A stretch of 64,000 nucleotides of DNA, from the NCBI RefSeq assembly GCF_003589595.1, contig NW_020653715.1:2111225-2175224 (forward strand). Reading direction: 5' to 3'. Both the position numbers and the translations under genes were made by a program. Of the stretch, positions 41,469 through 51,555 are shown piece after piece. The DNA is from Hyposmocoma kahamanoa. Its lineage: Eukaryota > Arthropoda > Insecta > Lepidoptera > Cosmopterigidae. Each line of letters begins with the position of its first letter. The first letter of the stretch is position 1. The notes beneath the pieces were generated by a model. It was not told where the DNA came from, made no database searches, and saw nothing but the letters and a program-made list of their open reading frames with translations.

Positions 41469-41984
41469 ATTGTTATATTTCAAGTAAATATGTGGCTTAA
41501 AGTAACTATTTGACATAAAAGTAGACAAGAATGAGAGCGACAACAATGATATTTGGATACATTTTTAATTGTCAAGTGTGTAAAATATGCTGGACCATTA
41601 TACAAGTGCATGGATTTTAAAGTTCCCATTATCTGAATGATGTACAATAAAGTTTATAAAACTATTACTTAATACTCATTTAGATAGATTGCTTTACATG
41701 AATGAGAACGATTTAGTCACTAGCGCTGAAATTGACCACCTTTTTAATTTTTATTTATTACTGTGACGTAGTAAAGTAGTCTTTTTATGTGTAACACAGA
41801 CTAAGTAAGCAAGCAATCATATTAAATAAATAATGCTTAACATTCATGTAATAACATAAAAGTTATTGAAAGGGACACATTTTTGGAGGTTCTCTGAAAA
41901 CGACCCTCTTATGCGTTCCTCGTACATATTGAAGTTATAAAATATAACCTACAATAATTTACAAATATAATACATAATGTAAAC
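41469..41984. other. unassigned AT-rich DNA
   Basis: No recognisable feature. Confidence 0.45.
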
Positions 41985-42885
41985 TCAATGATAATTAACA
42001 ATAATACATAAATAAATATATTTCAATGTAAGCTTAAAGTAAGCTTATTTTAATATTACTCATATTCGTACCATGACGAACCTGTTAACCAAGTAATGTA
42101 TTATTGCAAAAGTGATTGAAAGAACGAATGATTTCTCAATATTGTGTATGCCTTACTAAAAATAGGAAAGAGATAACGCTATATGAACTATATAATGCCA
42201 TCTCTTTCTTTTTTGATGTTCCGAATCGTCTTATCGTAGTATAATGTGTAAATACTTAATGTTATTTACATTCACAGAATTTTGAACAAAGAAACTGTTA
42301 AAAAAAGAAAGTATGTACTAATAAAGTCTATTAAAATTACGTTGCTTTCAATAATTATTCCGCATATTCATGAAGAAAAATAAATAAAACAAGCTGAGTC
42401 TTGATAGTCACGTTGTGAATTCGGAACTATAGTCTAGTGTCAACTGTTAGTTTCGCCAAGGAGCATATAGGTGGCGCTGTTATAATTTTACGAAATAAAC
42501 ATCGCGTATTTTTATTTAACCAAAAATTATTTACAATGTGCTATTAAATAAAAAATAAACAAAATATTGAAGAGATGTATGTAAATAAATAAGTTCAACT
42601 TAACTTTTAATCATTACAAATCAATATTAAGACAATAAAACTGAAAATAGTATTGTTTCCATTGCGTCCGTGTAACTATTTTAAGATTGCTAAATTTGAC
42701 ATAAGAGCAATATTACTTTAATGTTAAAGTCGCGTCATAGTACGAACTGAGTGAATGAATAGTCACGAAGCTGCCAATAAAACATCATAGTTTTGACATT
42801 ACAATAAGCTTACTTTAAGCGCGTCATGGTACGAAAAGTCAATGCAAGGCTAAAGTAATATTGTTTTAAAAGGTTTGTGGTAGGC
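41985..42885 (-). mobile_element. family D repeat, copy 2 (empty site)
   Basis: Reverse of 26765-27975 without the 378-bp MITE. Carries TATTTCAATGTAAGCTTAAA, ACCATGACGAACCTG, TAGTTTCGCCAAGGAGCATA, AAACATCGCGTATTTTTA, AGTATTGTTTCCATTG (the unoccupied MITE site) and GCCAATAAAACATCATAGTT. 42886-43150 is unassigned. Confidence 0.75.
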
Positions 42886-43149
42886 CCCCAGGAATTACTA
42901 AAAATAATAATTATTCAAAACTGTGACACCTATACCCGCGTCGGTCTAAGGGACCGATCGGTGTCGTGTACGGGTACACGTGTTGTATGCACGAATACTC
43001 CAGTTACGATGAAATGAAGTTAGCCACGAATCATGTAACTTGCAGTGAGCCGAAAGCTCTAACGTTTTCCGTTTCAAAAAAAACACGGCAAACGACAATT
43101 GTCGATCTGAGACCCCAATGCGTGGGTATACGAAGGTTAATAGCCAAAT

Positions 43150-43210
43150 GGGCCACTACCACGGATTTTTGTTTTCCAAGTACGCAGAAACTGTGTAGTA
43201 TCCATCAGTT
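43150..43210 (-). mobile_element. family C LINE scrap
   Basis: GGGCCACTACCACGGATTTT TG and TCCAAGTACGCAGAAACTG match the reverse of the upstream part of the family C 3' UTR (compare 26215-26265). Confidence 0.45.
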
Positions 43211-43384
43211 GGATGATAACTCAATTATTTATTTATTTATTCATTATTGCTGCATGTCCAATTTGTGCAAACTGTGACAGTGACAGTACACGAACCCTGT
43301 TGGGGTATTGTTATTTACAACATTTAAGATAAATTATTATTATAATATTTTTCGTATAACACAAAAAAATATTATTATAAAAAC

Positions 43385-43769
43385 CATTGACTTACAAATA
43401 AATGGACGACGGGTCTAATACAAAAACCACGAAAAAAATGTCCCAACTCAACCTATTTAAACGTAGTGACATGTAAAGGAATATGAAAAAGCTAAAACGT
43501 TGAATTTAAATTGTAATGTCAGTCGAACAAACGAAGACTAAAGCGTGAATGAAGCTCTGTATACGATTTTAACGCCCTATAAGTTCAGACACTTTTTAGC
43601 GTGGACGTATTGTAATGTCATCGCAGTACTGTCTAATTTTGCTTGCTTCGCTGTCAGTCGAACAAACGAAGACTAAAGCGTGAATGACGCTCTGTATACG
43701 ATTTTAACGTCCTATAAGTTCGGACACTTTTTAGCGCGGACCCGACGTCCATATAATTGTAAGTCAATG
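43385..43769 (-). mobile_element. MITE with 8-bp target duplication (copy 2, internally duplicated)
   Basis: 385 bp flanked by perfect ATAAAAAC (43377-43384, 43770-43777). Same TIR family as 13386-13680 but inverted and 90 bp longer. A block of about 85 bp starting CAGTCGAACAAACGAAGACT is present twice (43520 and 43655), with TGTAATGTCA at the junctions. Confidence 0.85.
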
Positions 43770-43837
43770 ATAAAAACAATTAAATAACACAGGCCCACAG
43801 CTATTTTGGTATCAGGTGCAGCAGTGGGGTATTTAGT

Positions 43838-44072
43838 AGCAGTAGAGCTCCTTGTGAAAGAGTTCGTCCAGGGAAGTGCTACCACCTGACTTATTTCTGC
43901 CGCCAAGCAGTAATGTGAGCATTACTGCGTTATGGTTTTGAAGGGTAAGGGTGCTGGTGATGTTACTGGCACATGGGACTTGTCAACTTATGTCTCAGGG
44001 CGACGGGTGCGGTGGCAGTGGCCTTCAAATCTTTGCAAAATAAGTTCTGAGTGGCATTGTAACTTCTATCAA
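43838..44072 (+). mobile_element. family B retroposon, 3'-truncated
   Basis: One of the best 5' halves: GTAGCAGTAGAGCTCCTTGT, GAAAGAGTTCGTCCAGGGAA, TTTCTGCCGCCAAGCAGTAA, TTTGAAGGGTAAGGGTGCTG, CACATGGGACTTGTCAACTT. It breaks off after GTGGCATTGTAACTT, before the A-tail. Confidence 0.85.
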
Positions 44073-44139
44073 TTCTATCTAAAAAGTAACGTAACGAAGC
44101 CACTGAACACGTCTTCTGGACGTATATGGGTTGTTGACA

Positions 44140-44770
44140 ATGACGCGATAAATTCATTGAAATTAGGACATCACGGTGGCTAAAGCTAATTTTTGACGGA
44201 GACTCGTCCGTAACAGTGTCATGAGAAATAATGTAACAATGCCATGATGTTGTCCAATCTCCGGTAGGATAGCAACCCCAAGAAGAAGAAGCCCAGTAGT
44301 GAAACGAACATGGGTTAATAACAATGATACGGCAATATCATCAATATTTTACCGTATCAGCTTCAAGAGCAATAGCGGAACATCACGGTGGCTAAAGCTA
44401 ATACGACCTTATACTCTTCGTAACGAAAACTCGTATAAGGGTTAATATATGTTTTATAGTGCGGTAAAATTACACAGTATAATATACTACCGCATCAGTT
44501 TTAATACCAATAGTGATTACATCTGGGTGGCTAAAGCTAATAGCGATCGCATAATAGCGGTAGGGCTAGTTGGTGGCTCGTAAACTCGTCTCGGTACGTT
44601 ATTGGCCCCCGATACTGCCGTTTGCAGGACCGGGCTGAAATCAATGTCTTGTAGACATGTTAGTGTAACTTGTTTTTATTGGCATATTAAAAATAGAAGT
44701 ACTTTTTTATGTCAATCGATCCGGCTAGCATTTAGCTACATGGGTGGCTTAATGGAAAATGGTAGCTGTA
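44140..44770. repeat. degenerate tandem array with GGTGGCTAAAGCTAAT
   Basis: GGTGGCTAAAGCTAAT starts at 44175, 44387 and 44526, with a weaker GGTGGCTTAATGG at 44743. The last two full units share a longer preamble (ACCG-x-ATCAG-x-TT ... CAATAG-x-G-x-x-x-ACATC). Spacings are about 212, 139 and 217 bp. No ORF. It may be a tandemly repeated 5' UTR or promoter of an element, but nothing downstream identifies one. Confidence 0.55.
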
Positions 44771-45130
44771 GCTCTTAACATTGGACATGCGGTGCTTCAG
44801 TGAGAAATTGAAAACACCTTATTTCGTACCTCTGGTGTATATCTACAAAAGTTTTCCGGATAGAGATTAAAAGATTATACTAGCACGAACGAAATTAATC
44901 GAAAACTTTAGCCGTAATATAGATAACGAATGGTTTGTGCTAATTTTATTTCATAAATGGTCTGTTACACAAACGTGGTACCGTAGCTCATGCTAGGGAG
45001 GTTCTGGCTAAAGATCGATGCTCTGAGCTCAGAATCCTCGCCACACATTCGTGACTATAGAATAAAGTATTGTGTTTTTAGTTACTATTTATAAGTAAGA
45101 CTTGTTTCATTTGTTTCAGAATAATAGCCG
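44771..45130. other. unassigned DNA
   Basis: A diverged tRNA-like patch may lie at 44980-45055 (CCGTAGCTCATGCTAGG ... TCAGAATCCTC). No gene recognised. Confidence 0.4.
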
Positions 45131-45306
45131 TAATAATAGCTCATAGTCCCGCACTAGGGAACACCGTATCGCGGGTGCCATGAACACATATATAGACAAC
45201 CACAAATTACACCCAAACCTACGAGAGAAATAAATGTAGGCCATACAAATATTTATCCCGGGACCTCTGCGTGGCAGTCCAGCATGGTAACCGTTCGACC
45301 ACAGAG
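45131..45306 (-). mobile_element. family A SINE
   Basis: Reverse strand: CTCTGTGGTCGAACGGTTAC (A box), a short deletion removing the B box, TGGCCTACATTTATTTCTCT, GGTTGTCTATATATGTG, GGTGTTCCCTAGTGCGGGAC. Confidence 0.8.
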
Positions 45307-45479
45307 AATTTGAAATAGAATAGGTATACAATTTCACATGTGTATCATGTGTTTCGTTAGTTCGTATTATTTTTATCACTTTCAAGTGATAAAAGCACTT
45401 TTGACAAGTACTTTTATCATATCAAGGATACGATTTTAAAAGCAAGTAAACACTTGAAAACAAATTGATTCGTTAGTCG

Positions 45480-45560
45480 TTAGTGGTCTTATGGAACAAC
45501 GATTGTATCTCAGCTGAGAGATCATCTGTTCGAATCCCTGTACCTGAGTTTAATTTCTAC
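45480..45560 (+). mobile_element. degenerate tRNA-like SINE head
   Basis: B box TGTTCGAATCCC at about 45528-45539 with a decayed upstream part (TGTATCTCAGCTGAGAGATC). Weak. Confidence 0.3.
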
Positions 45561-45599
45561 GTTACGTTATTTGTGAATTTTTCATAGCAATACTTTTCG

Positions 45600-45954
45600 C
45601 TAACATTAAAGGAAAACATTACGAGACGAGCCACTCGATGGAAGGTGGTCATCGTCGATTATGGACATCTGTAACATCAGAGAAGCTGCCTATGCGTTGC
45701 CAGTCTTTGAGAGTCCTGTTGACTCACTTTTTGAAGAACCTCATGTCGTAACGCAAAGGAAATGCTTCAGGAGAGAGACTAATCGACATCTTGCAGATTT
45801 GAGGACGGAACGAACGTGGCCTTACAATGTCAGACATCACTCCTTTCACGGGAGCTACGATGGTGGAAGTACGGCGCTGAGGCCAATTCGAAAAATTCCT
45901 CTGAGCACTCACCGTATAGACAAAATAACACACAGAGAACCAACGTCTCTACGT
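45600..45954 (-). pseudogene. Jockey/CR1-like LINE C-terminal fragment
   Basis: Minus strand, from 45953: TLVLCVLFCLYGECSEEFFE, then a PYFHHRSSRERSD block. A frame change follows and the reading ends SLSPEAFPLRYDMRFFKK-stop at about 45724. GECSEE-x-F-x-EL, FHHR-x-SR and FPLRYDM-x-FFKK are the landmarks of the region downstream of reverse transcriptase in these LINEs. It is abutted at 45955 by the hAT relic, which appears to have inserted into it. Confidence 0.75.
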
Positions 45955-46131
45955 TAGGGATGCACATTATGATTCGATTTTTATGAAAATTGATTCAAGT
46001 GTATACGATCTAGCGATTTTTTAGTATCGATTCATATCAATGCGATTTTTAAACAAATTGATTCGACATTAAGACGAATGGAATCGCCTAGATCGTATAT
46101 ATAATTTAAACCGTCTCTTTCTGAACCCCTA

Positions 46132-46371
46132 TTGAATCGTATTGTCTGGTCTGCAAGTAAAGTAATTTGGCAACACCTAAGTATAATAGATGTACTATAT
46201 TTGTCGATTGTTATTACTGCTGTGCCATTTGAACGTTTTTTTTCTATTGCTAATACCACTTTAAATAAAAGTCGCAACCGACTGAGACCGAAATGGTTTC
46301 TTCTTATCTTATCGATGACATACATTACACTATTGTGTCCCAGAACTCAACCACGCCGACAGAGTCACTAG
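46132..46371 (+). pseudogene. hAT transposase C-terminal dimerisation domain relic
   Basis: Reads NRIVWSASKVIWQHLSIIDV LYLSIVITAVPFERFFSIAN TTLNKSRNRLRPKWFLLILS. The core VP-x-ER-x-FS-x-A-x-x-T-L-x-x-x-RNRL-x-P matches the end of hAT transposases (ZBED-like proteins), where it mediates dimer or multimer formation. The BED zinc finger, RNase H-like catalytic region and insertion domain are missing. It then continues into unrelated sequence after SMTYI. A remnant within a terminally bounded hAT element. Confidence 0.82.
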
Positions 46372-46616
46372 TACCGCCATTAATGAATCCTCAAGCGTGC
46401 AGACCATGTTAGAGCACGCATGCCACGATATGAGGTGGGCCATCGTTTGAGTCGTACCGCATAAACAGTCCTAGTTAGAACCATCGGAAAGTCCCCATCT
46501 GAACAAATTGTTCTCACTCGGACCAACCTGAGCCTTACTCCGACCATGGAAAGGGCTGTCCTAAATTTTTTATTTTTTTATCACAATTAATTTTGAAACG
46601 TAATTTTTCTGAGATC

Positions 46617-46927
46617 GATTTTTTTTATAATATCAAGAGACGGAATGAACAAGTCGTGCGCCAGATGGTAAGTTATACGCCTGTCCATAACAGTTGCAGT
46701 GCCTCTCAGAGCTTTAAATCGCAAAGATCTGAGGGGCTTTGCCACTGCGCCCATCACCCTGAAACATAAATTGACAAGTCCCATGTGCCTGTAATTTCAC
46801 CAGCACCCTTACCCTTCAAAACCGAAACACAGTAATGCTGACATTACTGCTTGGCGGCAGAAATAGATAAGGTTCTTCAGGACTTCCCTGAACGAACTCT
46901 TTTACAAAGAACTCTATTGCTACTAAA
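46617..46927 (-). mobile_element. family B retroposon, near full length, inside hAT
   Basis: T(8)ATAATATCAAGAGACGG, AACAAGTCGTGCGCCAGATG, ATCGCAAAGATCTGAGGGGC, TTTCACCAGCACCCTTACCC, TTACTGCTTGGCGGCAGAAA, ending CTCTATTGCTACTAAAT. Inserted in the hAT relic, hence younger. Confidence 0.88.
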
Positions 46928-47033
46928 TCGATCGATTCAAAGGTCTAATATAATCCATCCAATGAAGCATTCGTTCCATTACGATCCAAAAAATCGATTC
47001 AAAGCAAAAAGTTCGTGCATCTCTACTCTAAAG

Positions 47034-47485
47034 TACACTAAGGTACTCCAAAATTTGGAAAATGTATTAAGTTTCCGATCGACATTGAGCCACCTCTCCT
47101 ACGAAGAGACCAGTATCTAGGTAATGGGACGCATAATAGGTTGATGGTGAATAAAATACCCTATGTAATAATATTATTATAGGTGTATTATATGACTCAT
47201 CTAACGGGATTAATGGTTATTAATGGGACATTTATGAGCCATTAGAAAAAGCGATTACTAATCAAACTAGTAACATCATTTTCCCCCAACGACATAATCG
47301 TTATTATAACCTGGAGGATGTTGTAGGCGGTAATATTTTTACATCATCATAAACTTCTTACAAAGCTATCTTTGCCGGTAACGAATGCATTGGTGGTGGA
47401 TTAATTTTAGGGGTGGCTTCATATAATAATATTTATAGGTGGTTATGATGTGATAAACATTTTGAACTTCGAAGTTGATGATTTT
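47034..47485. other. unassigned DNA
   Basis: No recognisable feature. Confidence 0.45.
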
Positions 47486-47487
47486 GA

Positions 47488-47945
47488 ACATATTTTTTCG
47501 GAAATAAATTTCGTATATGTTTTTTCATACAAAGCAACGTTTATAGGTCCCATAGTCACGGGCGCTGAGATGGTAAAGTCTTCAATAATTTATGTTTTTT
47601 TTTTATAACATCAAGTGACGGAAAGAACTCGTGCGCCTGATGGTAAGCTACGCGCCTGTCCATACAGTGCCACTCAGAGCTTTAAATTGCAAAGATCTGA
47701 AGGACAGTACGACTGCGCCTGTCACCCAGAGATATAAGTTGACACGTCCCATGTGCCTGTCATCTCGCCAGCACCCTTACCGGAAAACCGGAACACAGTT
47801 TGCTCACATTACTGTTTGGCGGCAGAAATAGGTAAGGTGGCAATACTACCCTGGACGAAATCTTTCACATGGACTCTATTGCTACTTAAATGTCTAATAC
47901 TAATGCAAACCACTCTATTTTTGACTATAGTTACGAATTGAAAAT
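47488..47945 (-). mobile_element. Penelope-like 3' part, split by a family B copy
   Basis: Left piece 47495-47600 (TTTTTTCGGAAATAAATTTC GTATATG, TTTATAGGTCCCATAGTCAC GG) and right piece 47893-47945 (AATGCAAACCACTCTATTTT TGACTATAGTTAC) are contiguous in the copy at 39090 (there TTATGTTTAATATTAATGCA AACC). The family B insertion explains the break. Confidence 0.65.
47597..47892 (-). mobile_element. family B retroposon, near full length, inside Penelope-like copy
   Basis: T(8)ATAACATCAAGTGACGG, CTCGTGCGCCTGATGGTAAG, AGATATAAGTTGACACGTCC, CAGCACCCTTACCGGAAAAC, CTGTTTGGCGGCAGAAATAG, ACATGGACTCTATTGCTACT. Confidence 0.85.
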
Positions 47946-48067
47946 TAAACCATTTATCAGATCTAAATTTTTTTATTACACACATTTGTTTTTTCAAGAA
48001 AAGACATTTTTTGTGCCCTTAAAGCCCCATAGTCACGGTTGACTCGATATGTGTGACAAAGTTATGT
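47946..48067 (-). mobile_element. second Penelope-like 3' fragment
   Basis: AAATTTTTTTATTACACACA, TTTTTTCAAGAAAAGACATT TTTTGTGCCC, AGCCCCATAGTCACGGTTGA CTCG, TTATGTTTA, directly after the previous copy. It stops where family F begins. Confidence 0.55.
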
Positions 48068-48681
48068 TTAACCGCTCACGCGATGCGCTCCTCCTACCGC
48101 AAAATGGCGGCTATTTGTTTTCGCAAATTAGAAAAGCTTTCCGTTTAAATACAAGTTTTTATAAATAAAAATTATTATTCTGCATTGCTAAATAAATACC
48201 CTCCGTACTACCAACAAAAACATCTCAAATAAAATGCAGTAATACACCGCAAATCCTGCACTTAAAAAGCACTAATGAAATTTTTGGTGTACTTGGATAA
48301 ATATAATAATATTCCGTTTGAGTGGTTCTAACGTTTACCATGAAACTACTCCTTACAGTATAGTTTATAAACATTTATATTCAGGGTAAACTTAAAAAAC
48401 GCTACTTACGGTTTGTTTTCAATAAATAAACACCGAAATCACCAGCCCAAACAATAACACACACGATTGTCGTGACGTATTTTTGAAGTTGTTTATGTTT
48501 TTAATGACAGACTCAGGCATTAAATACTTTATGGTTTGCTAGAGTAGCTACCGAAATAGTAATTAATATTAGTTCTTTTACCTGTTATAACTTCGATATC
48601 CGATAAATCGGTGTAAAATCATCACCGGCACCTCTAGGTGTGGTGTGGGTCTACGGCTGCATGTATCGCGTGAGCGGCTAA
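48068..48681 (+). mobile_element. family F element (copy 1)
   Basis: 614 bp with 17-bp inverted ends TTAACCGCTCACGCGAT and reverse of ATCGCGTGAGCGGCTAA. Shares most of its length with 52987-53593 in opposite orientation (GTACTTGGATAAATATAATA, GGTTCTAACGTTTACCATG, TTATATTCAGGGTAAAC, GACGTATTTTTGAAGTTG, CCTCTAGGTGTGGTGTGG). Non-coding; target duplication unclear. Confidence 0.78.
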
Positions 48682-48850
48682 GAAGTGGCGAATAAAGCTA
48701 AATGAAACTAAATCAGTGCACACTGACTTCAGTTACAAAAAATTTGACAACTGTCCTTTGTGCATTGGAAACAAACAGGTACCCTACGCAAATACCGCCA
48801 AATATCTCGGTATGACCCTTGACGTGAAGCTACGCTGGAAAGCTATCATC
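48682..48850 (+). pseudogene. Jockey-like reverse transcriptase thumb fragment
   Basis: Open reading KKWRIKLNETKSVHTDFSYK, KFDNCPLCIGNKQVPYANTA, KYLGMTLDVKLRWKA. The pattern W-R-I-K-x-N-x-x-K-S ... K-Y-L-G-M-x-L-D-x-x-L-x-W matches the segment immediately after the FADD catalytic motif in Jockey-type LINE reverse transcriptases. About 56 codons remain, abutting family F on the left. No catalytic residues are present. Confidence 0.78.
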
Positions 48851-48974
48851 ACACACACATCATAAACATCACATTTCGAAGTTTTAAATGTTCCAAAACG
48901 GTTATTATGCAATATCGGTCTCATTTAAATTTGAAGAATTTTTTATATTATATTTGCAAGCAACATTGTATTTT

Positions 48975-49625
48975 TATCAGCCTATCGCAGTCCACTGCTG
49001 CCCCAATGTGAGCTATTTCGCCCCGCTCGTCACTCCATCTGGCCGGAGGGCGTCCTACACTACGTTTGCCGAGTATGTCTCCACTCTACAACTCGTTATC
49101 CTCATCGATTATCGGTTCTTCGACAGATATGGCCAGCCCACTGCCACTTCAGCTTGCTTATTGCACCAGCTATGTGACCTCATTACAAATTTTATCCTTC
49201 AGAGAAACTCCGTGCATAGCCCGTTCCATAGCTCGCCGAGCGACTTTAAATTGGTGAACTAGCCGTATCGTGAGTGTCCACGCCTCGGCTCCGTAAATTA
49301 TTACAGGCAGGAGGCACTGGTTGAAAACCCTTGTTTTTAGATTTTGTAAAAAAAAAGATGACGAGAAGACTCAACGTAGCTTCCCAAACACTGCCCATCC
49401 AAGCTGAATCCTCCTCCTGGCTTCCTTCTCGAAATAGTTTCTACCTAACTGCAGAATCTGCTCGAGGTAAGTGTATTCGGAAACAACTTCAAGAAGGTGG
49501 CCATGTACAACTATGGGTTTCGGATCAATGTAATCATTGATCATGACTTTGGTCTTGTCCAAGTTCATGCCGAGACCACTACGTCGCGAGGCGGACGCTA
49601 GGCCGTCCAGCATAGAAAAACTCAC
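48975..49625 (-). pseudogene. RTE-like LINE, 3' part
   Basis: Minus strand. The upstream half is an 84-codon clean frame (49371-49625): GLASASRRSGLGMNLDKTKV, MINDYIDPKPIVVHGHLLEV, VSEYTYLEQILQLGRNYFEK, EARRRIQLGWAVFGKLR. GLxMNxxKTKVM follows the catalytic motif in RTE reverse transcriptases; YLEQILQLG and LGWAVFGKL correspond to the same motifs at 1-120 and 58240-58350. The rest (49350-48975) includes the reverse complements of the CLLPVI-like and C-terminal regions with indels. Confidence 0.82.
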
Positions 49626-49719
49626 ACAGCCAACTGTCCAGTGTCCATTGTTATGAGAATAAAATACCTACTTCTACCGCTTACTTAAAAAAAAACAAAA
49701 TGTCGGTAACATTTAAATT

Positions 49720-50010
49720 ATAGTGTTTTGATCATTTTGGTATTCTTTTGTTTTTCGTCTTTTTTTATTTTGGTCGCGAAAATGAGTGCTCGTGAGAAGA
49801 GCGATAACGAAAATACAGTAATAGATACACATTCAAACACATATAGGTACACTATATATACACACATAGGTTTAAAATATTTTTTTACTTTTTCTATTAT
49901 ACATCTTCCTATCTTTAGTCTTTTATTATTTCCTCACATTGACGTTTATTTAATCGTTGAACGCCTGTCGTGTCTTATGTGTTTATTTTTTATTTATTTA
50001 TGGCTAGTCC
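49720..50010 (+). mobile_element. family H, inverted third copy
   Basis: CGATAACGAAAATACAGTAA, TACTTTTTCTATTATACATC TTCCTATCTTTAGTC and GTTGAACGCCTGTCG mirror segments of 31240-33060. A short frame begins MSAREKSDNENTVIDTHSNT, the same peptide theme as SDYENTVKDTYSNT in the other copies. Confidence 0.55.
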
Positions 50011-50035
50011 AGCTGTTCCCACTAGACTAAACGAT

Positions 50036-50215
50036 AATTTATCGGTTTACGGCAGCCGCCTTGTCGTTTACAAGACAGAATCGTTTGAAGCTACGATTAT
50101 CTGTCGTCAGATTTTTATCGTAACGTTTCTATTTATCGTCAGACGACTGTCGTTCTAGCTCTTCCCATTGTCACGACAGTCTGTCGTTCTAACGTCAAAA
50201 AAGTCGTGAACGACA
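50036..50215. repeat. cluster of GTCGTT / ACGACAG motifs
   Basis: CTTGTCGTTTACAAGACAGA, CTGTCGTCAGATTT, CGTCAGACGACTGTCGTTCT AGC, CACGACAGTCTGTCGTTCTA ACG, GTGAACGACAGTTAATCG. CTGTCGTTCTA occurs twice directly (about 50147 and 50180), with inverted forms between. Resembles subterminal binding-site clusters of a DNA transposon; no element boundaries found. Confidence 0.5.
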
Positions 50216-51110
50216 GTTAATCGTGTTGTTCTATATGTGAACAACATCATTTAAATATATAAGTCAGGACACTTTAAATATCATAAAATTATTATTAAAA
50301 CACATAAGTCTAATTCATTTGTTACTTCATTAATTTGTAACTTAAATTCTAGTCTCTTTCAAATCTATCATTCTTTTCACATATTACAACATAATAAACA
50401 ATCCAAAAAATATTTAATTATATATAATAAAAATATGTAGCGCTTTTTGAGTTATGTGCTTTAGTTCGCCAACCCTAGTACTTTCTTCTTTTTAAATTTT
50501 ACCTAAGACCATTTCTTGAATTACGTCACTTTATTGTTTATGTTTATTGTGCTAATGACAATATCTACGAAAAAATACCGAGTAATATTTATCTTTAAAC
50601 GACTACTGCAAAACCAGTAATGCCAAGTAACTGTAGGTACCAAAAGCGAAACTGGAGCGATAATATTTTACGGCCTCCAAGATGAGCCGTAAATACGAGT
50701 GTCCGGGCCTCTGATAACTCATTAATTTATTTTATGATACATAAACATAATATCAAAACAGAGTATATACTGTTTCATAAAATTATACGATAGGATGTAT
50801 GAGATAGGGAAAATTTTCTTGAAAAACCCATTTAAAAAAATTTCAACGAAAAAAAGGTATCCGCGATGCTCAAATTCGTAGCGGCATGCACAAATCAATC
50901 GTGGAATACGAACAACTGGAAGCAATGTTGCGCGATGAAACCGCTCAACAAGATGAACTGGACTGCCTCAATTATTTGGCTGGAAAGCAAATTATCGAGC
51001 TCTTCAAGGCTGTGCCGACCGAGACTGATGTAATTCCTTCTTGCTCTAATCAAAAGTCTAGAAATTTCTGAATTTTCGAACGTTACAGGGAACTCAAATT
51101 GCCTCCAAAC
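50216..51110. other. unassigned DNA
   Basis: Opposite-strand frames at 50886-51071 and 50895-51230 overlap. The plus frame (MHKSIVEYEQLEAMLRDETA...) looks protein-like but matches no family I know. Confidence 0.4.
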
Positions 51111-51280
51111 AACTGTCTTCGTGGCCAAATGGTTACCATGCCGAGGCTGCCACGCAGAGGTCCCAGGATCGATTCCCGGGCCGGGAGAAATATTTGTATG
51201 GCCTGTGTGTGTCCATGGCATCTGCGACACAGGGTTTCCCTAGTGCGGGATTATGTTGAGTGTGTGCGTGTGTGCGTTAA
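51111..51280 (+). mobile_element. family A SINE, internally deleted
   Basis: AACTGTCTTCGTGGCCAAAT GG (A box), AGGATCGATTCCCGGG (diverged B box), TTTGTATGGCCTG joined directly to TGTGTGTCCATGGCATCTG (about 60 bp lost), TTGAGTGTGTGCG. Confidence 0.85.
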
Positions 51281-51300
51281 TGTTTCGACAAAACTTTAAT

Positions 51301-51525
51301 AGCCGTAGAGGTCCTTGTGTAAGATTTCTTTTTTTCACAAGTAGTAGCCACCTTATCTATGTGTGCATCATTTAGTTCCGGTTTTGAAGGGTAAGACTTG
51401 TCAACTTATGTGACGGGCGCAGTGGCGGTGCCCCTAAGATCTTTGCGGTTTAAAGCTCTGGGCGGCACTGCAAGTGTTACGGACAGGCGTGTCGCTTACC
51501 ACCAGACGCACGACTTGTTCATCTA
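51301..51525 (+). mobile_element. family B retroposon, left arm of inverted pair
   Basis: AGCCGTAGAGGTCCTTGTGT, CCGGTTTTGAAGGGTAAGAC, GATCTTTGCGGTTTAAAGC, CAGGCGTGTCGCTTACCACC. A-tail missing. Faces the next copy tail-to-tail. Confidence 0.8.
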
Positions 51526-51555
51526 AACTTGTTCAGATAATTTTGAGTATTGGAG

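Larger units (their letters stand above)
45955..47025 (+). mobile_element. degenerate hAT element, nested
   Basis: Ends TAGGGATGCACA (45955) and inverted TAGAGATGCACG (to 47025), matching the hAT 5' rule Y-A-R-N-G. Flanks CTCTACGT (45947-45954) and CTCTAAAG (47026-47033) agree at 5 of 8, a decayed 8-bp duplication. Subterminal ATTGATTCG / AATCGATTC motifs recur at both ends. Inside are a hAT dimerisation-domain relic (46132-46371) and a family B copy (46617-46927). Confidence 0.72.

Noticed and set aside
46587..46784. Recurrent minus and plus peptides such as LCLRVTGAVAVPLRSLRFKAL as a protein family
   Set aside because: The peptide is the translation of the family B repeat in many copies; no consistent start, length or continuation.
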